Shown: positions 1 through 12,179, counted from the stretch's first letter. The stretch is DNA of 64,000 bases from Sporothrix humicola (GCA_021396245.1 WNYE01000046.1:219608-283607), one strand, 5' to 3'. Notes: a model not told the origin generated them from the letters alone. Numbers and translations are program-made.

Positions 1-781
1 TGGTCGTTATCGATATGGATATCTGACGATCGTTGGATCTTTGGATCTTTTGTCCATTTTATTAGCGCACTCTGAGCGCATCCAGAATACCGAGAATTCC
101 CCGCGCCAGACGAAGCATGACTCTTCTTTCCCCTGCTGCACTATCGTGAGGTCTATTGACTTTAAAGTAGTCTTGCCCTGCACTTGCTTCAATTGAAAGT
201 CTCTCCGCATATTTTGGGTCTCCTCATTACGAAATTGGGGTAGGTGAGTCACGGCGACAAATCGACAGAAGAAGGGCAACACGGACAGCAGAGTGAGACT
301 CGGGGTCTTAGAGGGGAAGACCAAGAGAAGAAGGGCCCAGAAGCACCAAAGAAGCCGTGTTCGGCGCTATTGCTGGCGAGTGCCCCACTTGGCAGGGCCC
401 ATTGACCATTGACAAACCCGCGCAAAACGCAAAACGGCACGATTTTCGCAGTGTTACAGCGGGATGGCCAGCATCCCACGACGATTCACTCTGACTTTAA
501 CAACGGCATCGTCCACATCTTTCAACAAGACTTTCGTTTTTGGTCCTCGCTTCGCTCGATTTCTTCTTCTTTTTTCTCAACACTCAATTGCATCCTCCCC
601 GACTTCAACTCGACTAATTTCAACCCTCACTCTCTGTCCTCGCTTCGGCCGTGAACGACCCTCGCTGCCCCTCCTCGCAAAGTCGACATCTTCTGTCCCG
701 CGATCCGATCGTCCTCCTCGACCTTCGTCTCATCGCTACGCTCGTCCTAGATCGCCTCGCCCGCTCGCCGACACCGCCAAC

Positions 782-1633
782 ATGTCCAAAGCCCACTACC
801 TCACGCTGTCGTGCCCCGACAAGCCGGGCATCGTCCACGCCGTGACCGGCGTCCTGGCCGCCCACAACCTGAACGTCCTGGATCTCCAGCAGTTCTCCGA
901 CCGCGACTCCGAGACGTTCTTTATGCGCGTCCACTTTGGCCCCTCCGAGACCGAGTCCACCGAGTTTTTGGCCGAGCCGTTTGAGAAGCTCGCCGCCGAC
1001 TTCCAGATGAAGTACGACATCCGGCCCGTCGACCGCAAGATGCGCATCCTCATCATGGTCTCCAAGATCGGCCACTGCTTGAACGACCTGCTGTTCCGCG
1101 TCAAGACCGGCCAGCTGCGCGCCGACGTGCCCCTCGTCGTGTCCAACCACCCCGACTTTGCCGACCTCGTCAAGTCGTACGGCATCGAGTTTGTCCACCT
1201 GCCCGTCACCAAGGACACCAAGGCCGCCCAGGAGGCCAAGATCCTCGAGCTCGCCGCCCAGCACAAAATTGAGCTGATCGTGCTCGCCCGCTACATGCAG
1301 GTCCTCTCGCCCACGCTCTGCACCGCCATGTCCGGCCGCATCATCAACATCCACCACTCGTTCCTGCCCTCCTTCAAGGGCGCCAAGCCCTACCACCAGG
1401 CGTATGACCGTGGCGTCAAGATCATCGGCGCCACCGCCCATTTCGTGACGGCCGACCTCGACGAAGGCCCCATTATCGAGCAGGACGTCGCCCGCGTCGA
1501 CCACAGCATGAGCGCCAAGGCGTTGGTGGACGAGGGCTCCAATGTCGAGAGCCGCGTGCTGGCGGCCGCCGTCAAGGGCTACGCCGAGCGCAAGGTCTTT
1601 CTCAACGGCACCAAGACGGTCGTCTTCAACTAA
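782..1633 (+). CDS. purU: formyltetrahydrofolate deformylase (PurU-like), 283 aa
   Basis: Hydrolyses 10-formyl-tetrahydrofolate to formate and tetrahydrofolate, balancing one-carbon units for purine synthesis. Residues 1-80 form an ACT-type regulatory domain that opens with YLTLSCPDKPGIV. The rest is the formyltransferase-fold hydrolase: KMRILIMVSK starts the Rossmann part, INIHHSFLPSFKGAKPY holds the catalytic Asn/His motif, and DLDEGPIIEQ supplies the Asp loop. The 283 aa length matches bacterial PurU (about 280). ATG 782 was chosen because the ACT domain starts there and its context (gccaacATGtc) is good. The frame is also open upstream to ATG 464 with Arg/Ser-rich sequence, so a longer, possibly mitochondrial, form is conceivable. 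Single exon, GC-rich third positions. Family assignment is confident; the location in the cell is not known. Confidence 0.93.
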   Translation: MSKAHYLTLSCPDKPGIVHAVTGVLAAHNLNVLDLQQFSDRDSETFFMRVHFGPSETESTEFLAEPFEKLAADFQMKYDIRPVDRKMRILIMVSKIGHCLNDLLFRVKTGQLRADVPLVVSNHPDFADLVKSYGIEFVHLPVTKDTKAAQEAKILELAAQHKIELIVLARYMQVLSPTLCTAMSGRIINIHHSFLPSFKGAKPYHQAYDRGVKIIGATAHFVTADLDEGPIIEQDVARVDHSMSAKALVDEGSNVESRVLAAAVKGYAERKVFLNGTKTVVFN

Positions 1634-2424
1634 GGGGAGATCGTGGTTTGAACATTTTGGATATCAAAAGGCAATGGAGTCAACAAATGGTTTCGGGTGG
1701 CCTTGTGCTATGTACATAGAGAAAAGTACCTAGAGAAAAGCATGCAAAAATAATGATTTATCTGTTTGGATTTGCTTGGAGTATTTTATTCATGCTAGGC
1801 ATGTGCCATAAATGTTACGACTAATTTATTTGGATTTTAGAAAGATGTGTGTCTGTTGTTGTGATTTTATTTTTATTCCTTGTTCGAAAAGAGAATTGTC
1901 TAAATGGAGAAATATTGCACCACATCACATTGTTTTCACAAAAGCCAAACTATGTCGTAGAACTTCTTCAAATCTCTTCAAATCGAACAGGATAAACACA
2001 AGTCACAAGTATTCAACTGATCGCCCATGTGGTCAATATGTCACCAATGGCTGTGATGTTGTCCTACCAGTTCGGTGTATGAAGTCCGACTCGTCCAGTA
2101 CAATTGTACAACTATTGCACAACTAATGCCACGGTATCTGTCCACCATTTGTTGCAACGCAAACCCAAATTAAACGCAATATAGACGCTATCACAAGCCA
2201 AAAGTCAATCAGTTCAATCCGTCCTTTTGTCCTTGTGTCCCGAACACCATTTTTCAACTTGCTGTCGATTGTTTGGCCGCAGTAATTTGGCTGCCTAGAC
2301 TGTGCGATCGGATTTGCTGGTGATTGCCGCTGTTAGTAAGACGGCGCTGTCGTCATAGTGCAGCACACTGAAGCCCCGCATTCCCTGCAGAGGCCCCCGA
2401 GCTACTAATACATCCCCAACTTAA
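1634..2424. other. intergenic region, 3' UTR of purU and promoter of the RRT8-like gene
   Basis: AT-rich non-coding sequence between two genes on the same strand. The short ORFs here have no recognisable domain and no coding-like composition. No RNA gene or repeat was seen. Confidence 0.6.
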
Positions 2425-3408
2425 ATGTCCGCATCCCCGTCCTCCAACTTCAATTCACAACATCAACCACATCAACACTCTCGTCACGACCACCACCCCA
2501 CCATGCCAGACGACCACTGGACCATCTCGGCGCCGCCGCCGTTCCACCGCACCGGCGGCTACCTCAAGAGGGCCGGCCACGCCGCCGCGTTTCCTCTAAA
2601 GGGCATCTACTACTTTTGCCGCCATCGCGAGTTCCACCCACTCTTTGCCGGCCGCCTGCTGCCGCTGGCCCTGATTTCCTTTCTGGTCTACCTGATCCTG
2701 TTCACATTTGCATTCCTCCCGCAGTTTGCCTTTCTGGCCATCTTCCACGGCTGGGGCGCATGGGTCAACGCCCTGTTCTTGGTTCTGGGCGAAGGCCTAG
2801 TCATCACCCAGGGCCTCTTCGAAGGCTTCTTTGTCGACGAGGCCCGCGTTGACGTCTTTGACGCCACCCTCATCAAACAGGGCTATGCAGACCTCGTGTC
2901 GCCCCACCGCATCGTCGACCCCAGCGCGCCCACCGCCGTCCGCATGCTCGGCAAACCGACCGTCGCCGCTGCCTACCAGCCATGGAGCATCGTCCAGATT
3001 GTCGAGCTGATCCTATGCTTGCCCCTAAACCTGGTGCCCCTCGTCGGCACCCCCGCGTTCATCATGATCACCGGTTCCAGACTCGGGAGACTTTCGCAGT
3101 ACCGCTGGTACAAGCTGCGCGGCCTCACCCGCAAGGAACGCAACGCCGAGATCTCCAGTCGCGGCTGGGACTATCTCTGGTTCGGCACGGTCGCCATGCT
3201 GCTCGAGCTGGTGCCTGTGCTCTCGTTTTTTTTCCTGCTCACATCCTCGGCCGGGTCCGCGCTCTGGGCCGCCGAGCTCGAGGGGCAGCGGCGACAGGCG
3301 GAAGGACTGGAGGATGGCCGAGGCCCTGTTCCTGGCGGCGACGTCCACGACGGCGATATCGACGCCCCAGAAGACGCGCCGCCGCACTACGAAGACGATC
3401 CGGTTTGA
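2425..3408 (+). CDS. multi-pass membrane protein of the LDS/RRT8 (EI24-like) family, 327 aa
   Basis: Resembles fungal lipid-droplet/outer-spore-wall proteins related to yeast Rrt8 and Lds1/Lds2, which act at lipid droplets and in spore-wall assembly. Residues 1-55 are a His/Pro/Ser-rich disordered tail. Hydrophobic segments follow: LLPLALISFLVYLILFTFAF, a helix pair around WGAWVNALFLVLGEGLVI, IVELILCLPLNLVPLVGTPA, and YLWFGTVAMLLELVPVLSFF. The conserved LGEG...EGFF and PLNLVPLVGTP stretches are what suggest the family. The C-terminus is acidic and Pro-rich (PEDAPPHYEDD). ATG 2425 is the first start; ATG 2503 (MPDDHW) would drop 26 residues of low-complexity sequence and is also plausible. Single exon. 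The family call is from memory of the pattern. Confidence 0.72.
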   Translation: MSASPSSNFNSQHQPHQHSRHDHHPTMPDDHWTISAPPPFHRTGGYLKRAGHAAAFPLKGIYYFCRHREFHPLFAGRLLPLALISFLVYLILFTFAFLPQFAFLAIFHGWGAWVNALFLVLGEGLVITQGLFEGFFVDEARVDVFDATLIKQGYADLVSPHRIVDPSAPTAVRMLGKPTVAAAYQPWSIVQIVELILCLPLNLVPLVGTPAFIMITGSRLGRLSQYRWYKLRGLTRKERNAEISSRGWDYLWFGTVAMLLELVPVLSFFFLLTSSAGSALWAAELEGQRRQAEGLEDGRGPVPGGDVHDGDIDAPEDAPPHYEDDPV

Positions 3409-4082
3409 GGAGTGATGGGCTGGATTTTGTTACGATAGACTAGTGTTGGGCATACGTTGATTTCATAGATATACATCTGTTAAATTTTCAAAAGTATCTC
3501 CTGAACTGCAGTCTCTTGTTCTTATATATGACTTTTTGTGCTTGTTTATGATTTCTCTCTGGCTTTTCTGTGACTTCCCTCTAGTTACCAGTGCCCCTTG
3601 TTCTGCCCCCTCTGCCCCCTCTGGTCGGACCACATGTTCCTCTTCGTTGATGGCGCTTTCCTTGGATGGCCCTTCCTATTCGGGACAGACATCACGGTCC
3701 AAGACCACCACCGCGTGCCTTCCCATTATGTTCGACCACCACCGCGATGTCTGCCCATCGTGCCTTCCACATCTGGGAATTATCACCACTCTACACGCTT
3801 CTACGCGGGAAGGCGCGTTTTGCCCTGACGCGCTCATGGCTGCCCACAAGAATATTCTCTCTCCTTCTCTTTTTTTTCTGCTGCCCTCTTTGCCCCTTTT
3901 TACCCCCCTCTACTCTCTTCTTCCCCTTCTCTTCCCATCTCCTCTCTCTTCTCTTCAGACACAATCGTTTGCTTCTTTGCATCCCACGATCTCACCACTT
4001 TCGCTTCAATCTTTGTACCAACTCCCATTCACTCTTTTACTTCTTTTCCCACTCACTCGAGTCTCACCTGACCATCGTCAAG
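3409..4082. other. intergenic region with a pyrimidine-rich leader
   Basis: Positions about 3860-4080 are strongly C/T-rich, typical of the 5' leader of a highly expressed filamentous-fungal gene, and lead into ATG 4083. ORFs across this stretch are CT-rich artefacts. Confidence 0.55.
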
Positions 4083-6574
4083 ATGCGTACTGCTACGCAC
4101 ATCACCGCACTTGCGGCTTTGTGCCTCATCCCGGCCACAGTGGCCCTGCCTCTTCGGTAAGTTTTGAGGCCCCAAGAAAATTTTAATCTGACTTTTTGAC
4201 TCTTGACTGACTTTTGATTTCCATCAGCGGCGAAGGCTCTGTCATCTCGTCTCCCGAGTCCAGCACCTACCCCTACATGCCCTCGTCGGCCAGTCTCGTC
4301 ACTGAGGTGCAGTCCTTCTCCATCTCGCATGGTTCTGGTTCCTGGTCTCCCTTCCCCACGAGTGTTTCCACGTCCTCTGAGGACTTTGGCCAGTCTCCCG
4401 TCTCTTCTTCTGGTGCTGCTCCCTATGGTTCGCTTGGCTCTGGCCCTGCTCCCTCTGTTACCGTCATTGTTGAAAGCTTCACTGTCCCCCTGCCCCATCT
4501 GTCTCTGTCTGCTACTGCCACCCCCAAGCCTGTCTCTACCTCGTCTGGTGTCGTCTCTTCCAAGACGCCCATCCTCAGCACGGTGACGGCCACAGTGACT
4601 GTGCCCTACGAGTCGGGCTCGACCACATTCGTGCACACGTTCACTGTCACTGAGACTGGGAGCGAAAGCAGCACTGAAAGCGGTGGCATCACGAGCTCAC
4701 CCTTGGTGACTCCTCTACCCTCGGCCTCTCTGACATTGGACTCGTCCGCCCAGTCTCGTCTCTCGCGCTCGGCCATCTCGGCCTCGTCTGTCGGCAGCAA
4801 GCTTCGCTCCATCTTCTCCGACATTGACGGATCTCAGAGTGGTGTCGGTCCTGTCATCGTCCCCAACTCGATCATTTCCACTCGGCCTGGTGCCAACAAT
4901 GACAACAAGGGACTGATCACGGCCTCCTTCACTCTGACTGTGCCCACGCCCACCAGCACGTTCTTTGAGCCATTCATGCCCACCCACACGGGACCAATGA
5001 CCACTGTAGACTTTACCATTACCCTGCCGGCTGATCCTTCTTCGTCGTCTGAGGGCAGTGAGACAAGCAGCATCTCGCTGTCCTCCGAAGAGTCCTTCAC
5101 GACCGAGTCGTGCACTACCACTCCCACGACTTCGTGCGAGCTGACTTCCACCCCTGTGGCCACTGGCTACCCAGAGACCCTGACCATTGAGCTGTCCACC
5201 AAGGTGACCATTACCGTTGACACAACCACCTGCACCACCGAGTCTGCCTCTGCCTCTGCCGTCCCATCTGGTTCAGATGCCATCACACTGACCTACACCA
5301 TCCCCGGCGGCCCTGGCCACGAGTCCCAGACGGTGACCATCACCACTGTGCGTCCCACGCCCCAGTCTGGCTCGCAGGGTGTGCCTTCTGCTTCGGCATC
5401 GCTACCGTCTGGTGCCTCGTCGGGCATCTGGCCCATCAGCAACTCGACCTTCATCTCTGGTCCCACTGCCGGTCCGACGGGTTCAGGAAGCATCAGCCTT
5501 CCCATCCCCTCTGCCTCTTCCATCCCGACACCATCTGTGATCGCGTCTCCTGCCATCTCGGGCGTCATTGTCATCACCCAGACCAAGACTTTCACCGAGG
5601 TGCACACTGCCACGCCTGGCCCCAATGCTCATACTTCTCTTGTGTTTGGCAACCCACACCATAATAATGTCACCACGTTTGCTGCTCCCACTGGCACTGG
5701 TGTCGTGACTACCTTTGGTACTGGAACAGTTGGCGTCGGCGGTGGCCACGGTCCGTTTGTCAATGCCACTGGCACTCCCATCACCAACGGTGTTGCCGAC
5801 CCCACGCATGGTGTCGCTATCCCCAGATTTGCTCGTCGTGAGGCCCAGTGCAACCGCGATCCCAAGAACGCCCGTGTCGTCCTCAACGTAAGTACTCACG
5901 GCTGTCCTCTGTATTGACTTACCCACTCCACCAATATTTGCTAACTCCTTTCTCCCACCTAGTTTGACGATTCCGTTATCGAGGAGAGCCTGCTGTCCCC
6001 CAGCACCGAGGGTTTTGCCAACCCCGACAAGGGGATGCGCTTCAGCGGCGGCTTCGAGCGCGTTGTTTACTCGTCCAACGACAGCTTCGTGCCCTCGTCC
6101 ATGCCCGCCATGCTGCGCTTCAAGCTGCCTGCCACCACGCGCGACGGCGCTGTCAACGGCGTGGCCAAGATTGGCGCGGCCAACAAGTGCTCGCGGTTCC
6201 ACCTGGAGTCGTGGAAGCTGAGCTGCGACTACCAGGCCATGCCTTGCCGCTTCAACATTACGGGCTTCCGCTCCATGGGCGGCCACCGGGAGGTTGCAAC
6301 CGGTTCCCAGATCTTTGAAGTCCCCGGCGCCACCAAGGCAACGGGCAACCCCCTGCACCAGATTACCTTTGGCACCGAAGAGTTCTCCAACCTGTCGTCG
6401 TTTACTGTCGAGCTGGAGCCGGATGGTTCAGGTTCTGAGAACGGGGCTGACCAGGCCTGGTGGTCCGACGACCTCAGCGTTGCCCGCGTCTGCAGCGGCG
6501 AGCCCATTTGCACAGCCCTGGAGGACATTGAGGGCAGCAAGGTGGCCGAGCGTGACTCGCTCTGGCACCATTAA
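4083..6574 (+). CDS. Ser/Thr-rich secreted protein with a C-terminal globular domain, 3 exons, 781 aa
   Basis: Exons 4083-4156, 4228-5887 and 5963-6574, joined by introns of 71 and 75 nt (both donors GTAAGT; acceptors CATCAG and CCTAG). Frame is kept across both. The first exon encodes a clear signal peptide (hydrophobic core ITALAALCLIPATVAL). Residues about 25-540 are a Ser/Thr/Pro-rich, presumably O-glycosylated stalk with repeated TVTVP/TITLP-type motifs. The last about 240 residues (from VVLNFDDSVIEESL) form a cysteine-containing domain with the look of a beta-sandwich; it resembles a fungal domain I recall as DUF7371, unverified. There is no C-terminal hydrophobic tail, so no GPI anchor is predicted. 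Likely role: cell-wall or extracellular protein. Function unknown. Confidence 0.8.
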
Positions 6575-9500
6575 GTGGAGGATGGACGAGAGATACGAAA
6601 TGGGCCTAGTGGTCTAGGACCGAGTGGTCGGAGAAAATACCCCAGAGATGCATCGGTGTGATGATGCATGTGATGTGGAGGAAGCTGGAAGGTGGGCGGG
6701 CCGCGGGCCGTGCCACACGAGTTTTGAAATTATGTTTTCTCCTTTTATTTTCTCTTTATTTGTTTCTTTCTCCTTTTCTGATTTGTCGATATCCGGTTAT
6801 GGCTACGCGCGTTTCGTCTTTTTCATGGATGGGCATTGTTGATGGACAATGTTCGAGGATCGCTTGGTGAAGATCGAGGATGGGCAGAATTAACCGACCT
6901 AGGCCGAAAGCCGCAGAGCTTCGGTTGTTTTAATGGAAAGGGAGATGAGGGGATGAGGTGGCTGTTATCTGTCATATGACTGTTCTCTGTTATTTTTCGT
7001 TCCTTTCCTGTTTTCATATTTCTCGTTCTCATTTCTCATTTGTCATTTGCTGTTACGTGGGAGTATGATTACACCGACTTACACGGACTAATAGACTGAT
7101 TGACATTTTATGTCTGTCGATGACTGTTGACTGTAGATGTGCGCCTCCGTGTAGGGCCCAAGGCCGTAGCTGAATCGCATCTGACAATGCATATGGAGGA
7201 TTTTAAACTCGACAAATCGATCGTGAAGGATGAGCATGTTGCCAATTTACAGCAAATCTCCTCGGAAATGCCATGTTCTCAGGGCCTGTATTTCTACTCT
7301 TTGGTCTCCATTTCTGCCCATTTTCTGGGGCAACCTACGCTCGACAGGATTCTAGCCTCGTTCCTTGTGTTCGCCGCCGCCGATCTTTGCTATGTTCCCC
7401 GGAGAACGATCGTATGCCCGCTCGGCCGATGTCTGCTCGAGAAGGATGACTCGCCGGCCGGCCATCCTACCTTGAGGATTGTCTGCCCGCCGCCGCTTCG
7501 GCACAAGTCACGGCGGGCACTGGCCGATGTGGACCACCAGTACTCCCCTGTAAGACCTGGAGACCTGGGGAAGTAGCTGTCTTTCCGGGCCGAAGCAATT
7601 GGCTGACCGCTGAACCTGAAATGGCTGGAAAGCCGATCTCGGCAACCGGGCGCTACACAATGAGCCATGGCCGCTACCCACACTCTCCCCACTGGCGGTA
7701 TCCTTCTACCCACAAAGGCCTGGCCCAAAGAAGAAGGCCCAGCCAGACCATGCACACCGTGAATTGAAAGACGGCCGCCCGGTGTTTGGTCCGGTGCGGC
7801 TGCAGCTGCAACCTGCATTTTTGTAGAAGTCATTCACCGCCTGACGGGCTGACACAGTACATAGCATTGGACAAAGTAGATGATGCTGTTACAACACCGC
7901 ATAAAGAGTCAACATAAAATCCTTACTGTCTCTTTGGACCGTTGCTGTTTATTTTCCATAAAACAATTTGATTTTCCAGACATTGTCCATGACGTTGACA
8001 TTGATTTGCCCGTGATACGATCTCCTTCTGTACGCCCATTTCCCCGGGTCTTCTAGAGCGCGATGACTGTTGCTTTTGAAAGTATCGACCACCGGGAATA
8101 AAAGACCAAAAAGAACGAAAAAAAGAAAACATCACCTGCAATCGCCCAGTCGCCAGTGGAGCCTATTCCCGTTTTTAGTGCCATCGCCTGGAGCCACAGA
8201 ACCAACACCAAGAACAGAAATGGGAGCGTGCCCACTGGTGGAACTTGCTTTTTGGAGCCAGTGAGCTCGCGTCTTTCTGTAAGAGCGAGGTCGATCCATG
8301 TGGGTGGATTTCTGAAATTCTGGATTTTTGGGTTTCTGGGCAATGACATTGGGCGCAAAAGAAAAATCAAAAGAGTCACAATCACATTCGAGCCCCTTCT
8401 TTTGACTTTCCTTTTTGGTACATTCGTCCATTGATTTTTGCAAAGAAAAGGGAGAATGATATGATTGTTTACTGTAAGGAGTATTTTCGATTGCTTGAGG
8501 ACCCCTGCTGCCTACCTTTGACCCCCATGCCCAATCTTTCGCCGATAGGAAGGCCCCGATAAAAGTCCAGAGCCGCTCAAAATACGGTGGACACGGCCGA
8601 GTCCCGTCAATCACCACAAGGTCCCTGGATAATGAACATGCAAGCGTAAATATGATTCATTGAACCCCTTTGCGGAGATGCAGCGTCTTATCCGCTGCGA
8701 ACGAAGGAACAGGCACCCCAAAGACTTCCTTCGCAAAGTAGATAAAGAGACGGCGCCGTCGTTCGGGATGTGCACAAGATCCCGGGGGATGGTGTGGTGT
8801 CAACAGCCGCACAAACGTCACGAGGCCCTGTACTGCATCTGCACCGTCTCTATTCGTTCATTCTTGACAAGACTTCCCTTCGGTTTATTTTTGTTTTTCT
8901 TCCTCTTCCCCAACTTGCACGGATACTCTCTCCGGCATATCGGCCTCGGCAACTCTTCTGATATTGTCTGTCCATTACCTTTTATAATTTGTTCTCAGTC
9001 AACAATTCATCTTATTTTCAATATTGATTTCTACTTCTCCTCATCGCTGGCAGCTTCATTATTTACAAGATAAGGCTCGTCAAAGTGCACTGACGATTTG
9101 TCTTTACTCCGTTCGTCTTGTCCGTTTATCCTTATCCTCTCCTCAACTCTTATCCCCTTCCTCCACCACGCTACGACATTACGGCACTACCGCACCCCTA
9201 GGTGCAGTTCTCCACAACACCAGAAACAGAAACAGAAACCCGCGTGCTGTGTGTGTGTGTGTGAGTGGAAGCGTGGCAAGGGAAGCCGACAAAAAGGAAG
9301 GTGGAGTTGAAGGGCGGTTTTGACAAGAAAAAAAAAAAAAAGAAAGAAAGGACTGCAGCGGCAAGAATACCGACAAAAGACACTGCAAAGTTTATTTCCA
9401 GCCGTACGCCCTTTTGCAATCATTGACACATCAGTTGCCCCCAAACCCACACTTTTTCTTGTCCTTCTTGTCATTCTTTCCTCTTTTTCTGCAGTTTGTC

Positions 9501-10186
9501 AGAGTGTTGGAGTGAGTCTGCAAGAATCCGGGGAAGAGTTCGTCCCTGTTTTTGTTTGCCTTTTCTGCCCACTGTACCTGATTTTCTTTTTCTATTTTCT
9601 TCTCCTCTTGGTCTCCTCTTCCCTCTCTTCATCCCCATTAATAATTGCGGCTGCTCGTCTCGAGCCCGCCCACTCACCACTTACAACCTTCTCCCAATCT
9701 GGCAGTTTTTCTCTTATGACTCCTTGTCGTAGCTGTTTATTACCAATACCTGCGCCGGCTCTTTTGTTTCTTCCCCGTTATATTTGCATTTTGTTTTCAA
9801 CCCCAAGACCACACTACAGCATCCACACTCTCACCCACAACCCCTTAGTCAAGTCAACGATAGCTTCCGCAGGGCGACTTCGGCCAGGTACCCCATATAA
9901 CAAGTGTGGACTCTGCACTCTTTTTTTGGACCTTTTTGGACACTTTTTTGTTTCCTTTCCCTTATCGATATTTTTTTTTTTTCAACGACTCCAATTTTTG
10001 CTTGCTATCTTGCATTTTATCGTCTCTCTTTTTACTTATTCGACAACACCCTGCTTTTGTCTCCCACGATACCACATTCTCCAACACCTTCCCCAACACT
10101 TTCTCCAACTCAAGAGCAGCACACAGAGAACGGCACGGCAGTTGACGGCACGGAATTGAAGGAGGGTGAACTGCACGCACAGCACA
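6575..10186. other. 3.6 kb gene-free region upstream of the MFS transporter
   Basis: No ORF here has a recognisable domain. ORFs at 7127-7576 (+) and 7390-7833 (-) overlap each other and look random. From about 8,850 to 10,120 the sequence is strongly pyrimidine-rich with T runs, like a very long 5' leader or promoter of the transporter. It contains a (TG)n run at 9246-9263 and an A-rich tract at about 9327-9341. A long non-coding transcript or unannotated 5' UTR exons are possible. Confidence 0.5.
9246..9263. repeat. (TG)n microsatellite
   Basis: About nine TG units in a row in the transporter's upstream region, followed about 60 bp later by an A-rich tract. Confidence 0.8.
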
Positions 10187-11890
10187 ATGACGCAACCGAC
10201 TGGCTCCCACAGCCAGGACGGCTCACACGGTTCACAAGCAGTCGATCTTTCAGAAAAAGACAACCACACATTCTCGTCGTCCTCGAGCACAAACCGCGAC
10301 GATGACGGCAACAAAACGGCCAGCAGCAGAGTGATTGACGAAGAAAAGGCAGACTCGCGAGACGATGACGGAGACGAAGAGGAGGAAATCGAAGATGTTC
10401 AGTCGTTACGACAAGACACTGCTGTTGCAGGGTCCTCTGACAACAACGGCAAACAACCAGAAGGCCTGCTCTCGCGCGTGCTCTCCCGCGCCAGCACGAC
10501 CCGCACAAAACACTTTGACCCGGGCCCGCCCCCGGACGGCGGGTTCCAGGCGTGGGTGGCCGTCGGTTGTACGCACTTGGTGATTATGGACACCTGGGGC
10601 GTCATCAACTCGTTTGGCTCGTTCCAGACCTACTACACCAGTCTGCTCGACAGAGCACCGTCCGACGTGGCCTGGATCGGCTCGTTTCAGATTTTCCTGC
10701 TCTTTTTCATCGGCACGTTCACCGGCCGGCTAACCGATGCCGGGTATTTCAAGCACCTGCTGGTGACGGGCTCCGCGCTGCAGCTGATTGGCATCTTCAC
10801 GACGGCACAGGCCACGCAGTACTGGCAGATTTTCTTGTCCCAGGGCGTCGTCATGGGCCTGGGCAACGGCTGCATCTTTTGCCCGTCGCTGGCCACGCTG
10901 AGCACATATTTCAGTAAGAAACGCTCCCTGGCCATTGGCATTGCCGCCGCCGGCAGTGCCACCGGCGGCCTCGTCTTCCCGTCCATTGTCCGCCAGCTGC
11001 TGCCGTCCGTCGGTTTCCCCTGGACCATGCGCGTCATCGGCTTCGTCCAGTTCGCCACACTCGCCGTTGCCTGCATCGGCCTGAGGACAAGACTCCCGCC
11101 CCGCCGCGCCGGCAAAATCGTCGAGTGGTCCGCCTTCCGCGACCCCGAGTACAGCTTCTATGCGGCCGGCAGCTTCTTTGTAAGTCTTTTTTGGTCTTCG
11201 CTCACTTCGTTCACTCGATTCTGTTCTTGTCCTCGCTCGCTGCGCTCACTCGATTCTCCACCCATTGACTTCTGCCGCTCCTCACTCTCTCGCTCCGCTC
11301 GCTCGTTCGTTCGCTAATTATTACTTCTCGTCTAGTGCTTCTGGTCCGTCTACATTGTCTTCTTCTACATCGCCTCCTTCTCCCGCGACATCATCGGCTT
11401 CTCCTACACCGACTCCTTGAATCTGCTTCTGGTCGTCAACGGCGTCGGCGCTATTGGGAGACTCCTCCCCAACTACATTGCCGACCGCGTCGGCTCCATC
11501 AACATGTTTGCCGTCTTTGGCCTGTACGCCGGCGTCGCCGGTCTCGCCTGGCTGGCCGTCGACAACGCCGTCGGCCTCTATGTCTGGGTCGTCTTTTACG
11601 GCATCGCCGCCGGCGGCATCCAGTCCCTCTTCCCGGCCGGCCTCACGAGCCTCAACACCCGCGACCTCTCCAAGTCGGGCGTGCGTATTGGCATGGTCTT
11701 TACCATCAACAGCATTGCCACACTGACCGGCCCACCCGTCGCCGGCGCCTTGATCACGGCCGACAACGGCGGCTACCTGGGCGCGCAGATCTTTACGGGC
11801 GTCGTGCTGCTGATCGGCACATGCTTTATCGTGTGTGCCAAGCTGTCCCTGGGCAAGAGCACCGGTCTGGGCTGGCGGGCACTGGTGTAG
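10187..11890 (+). CDS. MFS monocarboxylate-type transporter (MCT/MCH family), 2 exons, 515 aa
   Basis: Plasma-membrane major-facilitator carrier of the fungal monocarboxylate-porter type; the substrate cannot be read from sequence. Exons 10187-11179 and 11336-11890 flank a 156-nt intron (GTAAGT...TCTAG), phase 0. Residues 1-105 are an acidic, Ser-rich cytosolic tail. The family hallmark PPDGGFQAWVAVG opens TM1, and about 12 membrane segments follow. GNGCIFCPSLATLSTYFSKKR corresponds to the TM4-5 region where MCTs keep a conserved Gly/Arg pattern, and the second half starts after the basic loop LPPRRAGKIVEW. ATG 10187 (agcacaATGa) is the first ATG in frame. The intron is longer than its neighbours and built of short imperfect repeats. 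Confidence 0.88.
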
Positions 11891-12179
11891 ACTGGCTGAG
11901 AGACTGGAGATGAAAAATAGAATGACTCAGAGGTGTCTGTACATATTGCATTGGTTGGTTAAGATGTGTATATATTTGTTCTCCGCGCATTTGCATACCT
12001 GCGTCTTTGTTTGATTTTTGGCATATTGTTTTGCATAATAGATATAAAAAGATGGGGCATAGGACGGAAGAAAAGACGGATGGATATTAATATTAAATAA
12101 GAATATACACGGACAACACGAATCGCTACAAATGGAATATGATGGCAATGATATGACAAGACATGAAGGGCGACACCGT

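Noticed and set aside
620..1504. Long minus-strand ORF across the purU gene
   Set aside because: Complement of a GC3-rich coding region; Val/Gly/Asp-rich with no domain, while the plus strand is a clear enzyme.
7127..7576. 149-aa plus-strand ORF in the gene-free region
   Set aside because: No ATG in good context followed by coding-like sequence, no domain, and overlapped by an equally long random ORF on the other strand.
9320..10159. 279-aa ORF upstream of the MFS transporter
   Set aside because: Apparent hydrophobicity comes from translating a pyrimidine-rich leader (strings of F, L and S); no start context and no domain.
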